This document shows, piece by piece, positions 7,210 through 7,361 of a stretch of 7,361 nt of DNA. The notes beneath the pieces were generated by a model. It was not told where the DNA came from. It did no database searches and worked only from the letters and a program-made list of their open reading frames with translations. The first letter of the stretch is position 1; every line of letters starts with the position of its first letter. Made by a program: the position numbers and the translations under genes. This DNA is from an uncultured Ruminococcus sp. (GTDB taxonomy: Bacteria > Bacillota > Clostridia > Oscillospirales > Ruminococcaceae): contig CALEJX010000164.1 in assembly GCA_937898375.1 (NCBI GenBank), positions 1-7,361 on the forward strand. Direction: 5' to 3'.

Positions 7210-7361
7210 ATGACAGCATTGCAGTTTCTTGCCGACTACTCGGCAAATGACGCAATAAGGGAAAAACTCAGAGAGTTTCCAAACAGAGTTTACTTCCCGA
7301 ATTTCGGAAAAGGTGACAATATCCTTAAAGAGGGTATCGATATCGACAGAGTGCTTTTTAC
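7210..7361 (+). CDS. Start of a gene, possibly prolipoprotein diacylglyceryl transferase, 3' end missing
   Basis: Fifty codons are visible, starting MTALQFLADYSANDAIREKL and reaching IDIDRVLF at the edge. The ATG is preceded by AAGGA at 7194-7198 with a rather long gap of 11 bases. The segment VYFPNFG (27-33) followed by IDIDRVLF (43-50) resembles the N-terminus of clostridial Lgt proteins, where a FPxLGI-type motif and an I-x-R-x-A-F stretch precede the first membrane helix and a Y-G-x-x-I motif. Lgt transfers diacylglycerol from phosphatidylglycerol to the lipobox cysteine of prolipoproteins in the membrane. None of its catalytic or membrane-spanning parts lies in the window, so the assignment depends on a short, weak similarity. 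The first 25 residues are soluble and charged, longer than usual before that motif. Close spacing to yfmH suggests the same operon. Confidence 0.5.
   Translation, partial: MTALQFLADYSANDAIREKLREFPNRVYFPNFGKGDNILKEGIDIDRVLF

Noticed and set aside
7199..7213. Mini-ORF ATG ATA AAT TTA TGA overlapping the next gene's start, as a possible leader peptide.
   Set aside because: The Shine-Dalgarno AAAGGA directly abuts this ATG, leaving no spacing for initiation, and four codons carry no recognisable signal.

Overview
The window looks like chromosomal core sequence from a Clostridia-class Bacillota, most likely a Ruminococcus/Oscillospiraceae-type genome. This rests on recognisable protein families (WhiA, a PHP-containing DnaE, the YfmF/YfmH peptidase pair), strong AAGGAGG-type ribosome binding sites, a sigma-A-like extended -10 promoter and moderately AT-leaning composition. 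The assignment is an inference from protein character, not a database match. All genes are on the + strand, and I see no mobile element, CRISPR array, tRNA or rRNA.

Left half (1-4499): the 3' part of whiA, a conserved sporulation/cell-cycle DNA-binding protein, runs into dnaE, a full-length DNA polymerase III alpha subunit. Only 2 bases separate them. Two bases after dnaE comes a 56-codon ORF whose pattern resembles the small DUF3006-type proteins. The spacing and the Shine-Dalgarno sequences buried in the preceding gene's last codons suggest one translationally coupled transcription unit.

Middle (4500-4614): this is the only sizeable non-coding gap. It holds a good extended -10 promoter and a predicted leader of about 54 nt with two short inverted repeats. 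I see no convincing intrinsic terminator before it, so readthrough from dnaE is possible.

Right half (4615-7361): two M16-family (insulinase-like) proteins overlap by 8 bases. The first lacks the zinc-binding HxxEH motif and the second has it. This matches the YfmF/YfmH pair of Bacillota, where an inactive and an active half are expected to work together. After a 41-bp gap containing a compact hairpin, a further gene begins and is cut by the window edge. Its first 50 codons weakly suggest prolipoprotein diacylglyceryl transferase (lgt).

I found no clearly novel system. The points most worth a second look are the small dnaE-coupled ORF, the structured leader of the M16 operon, and the possible link between the peptidase pair and lipoprotein maturation.
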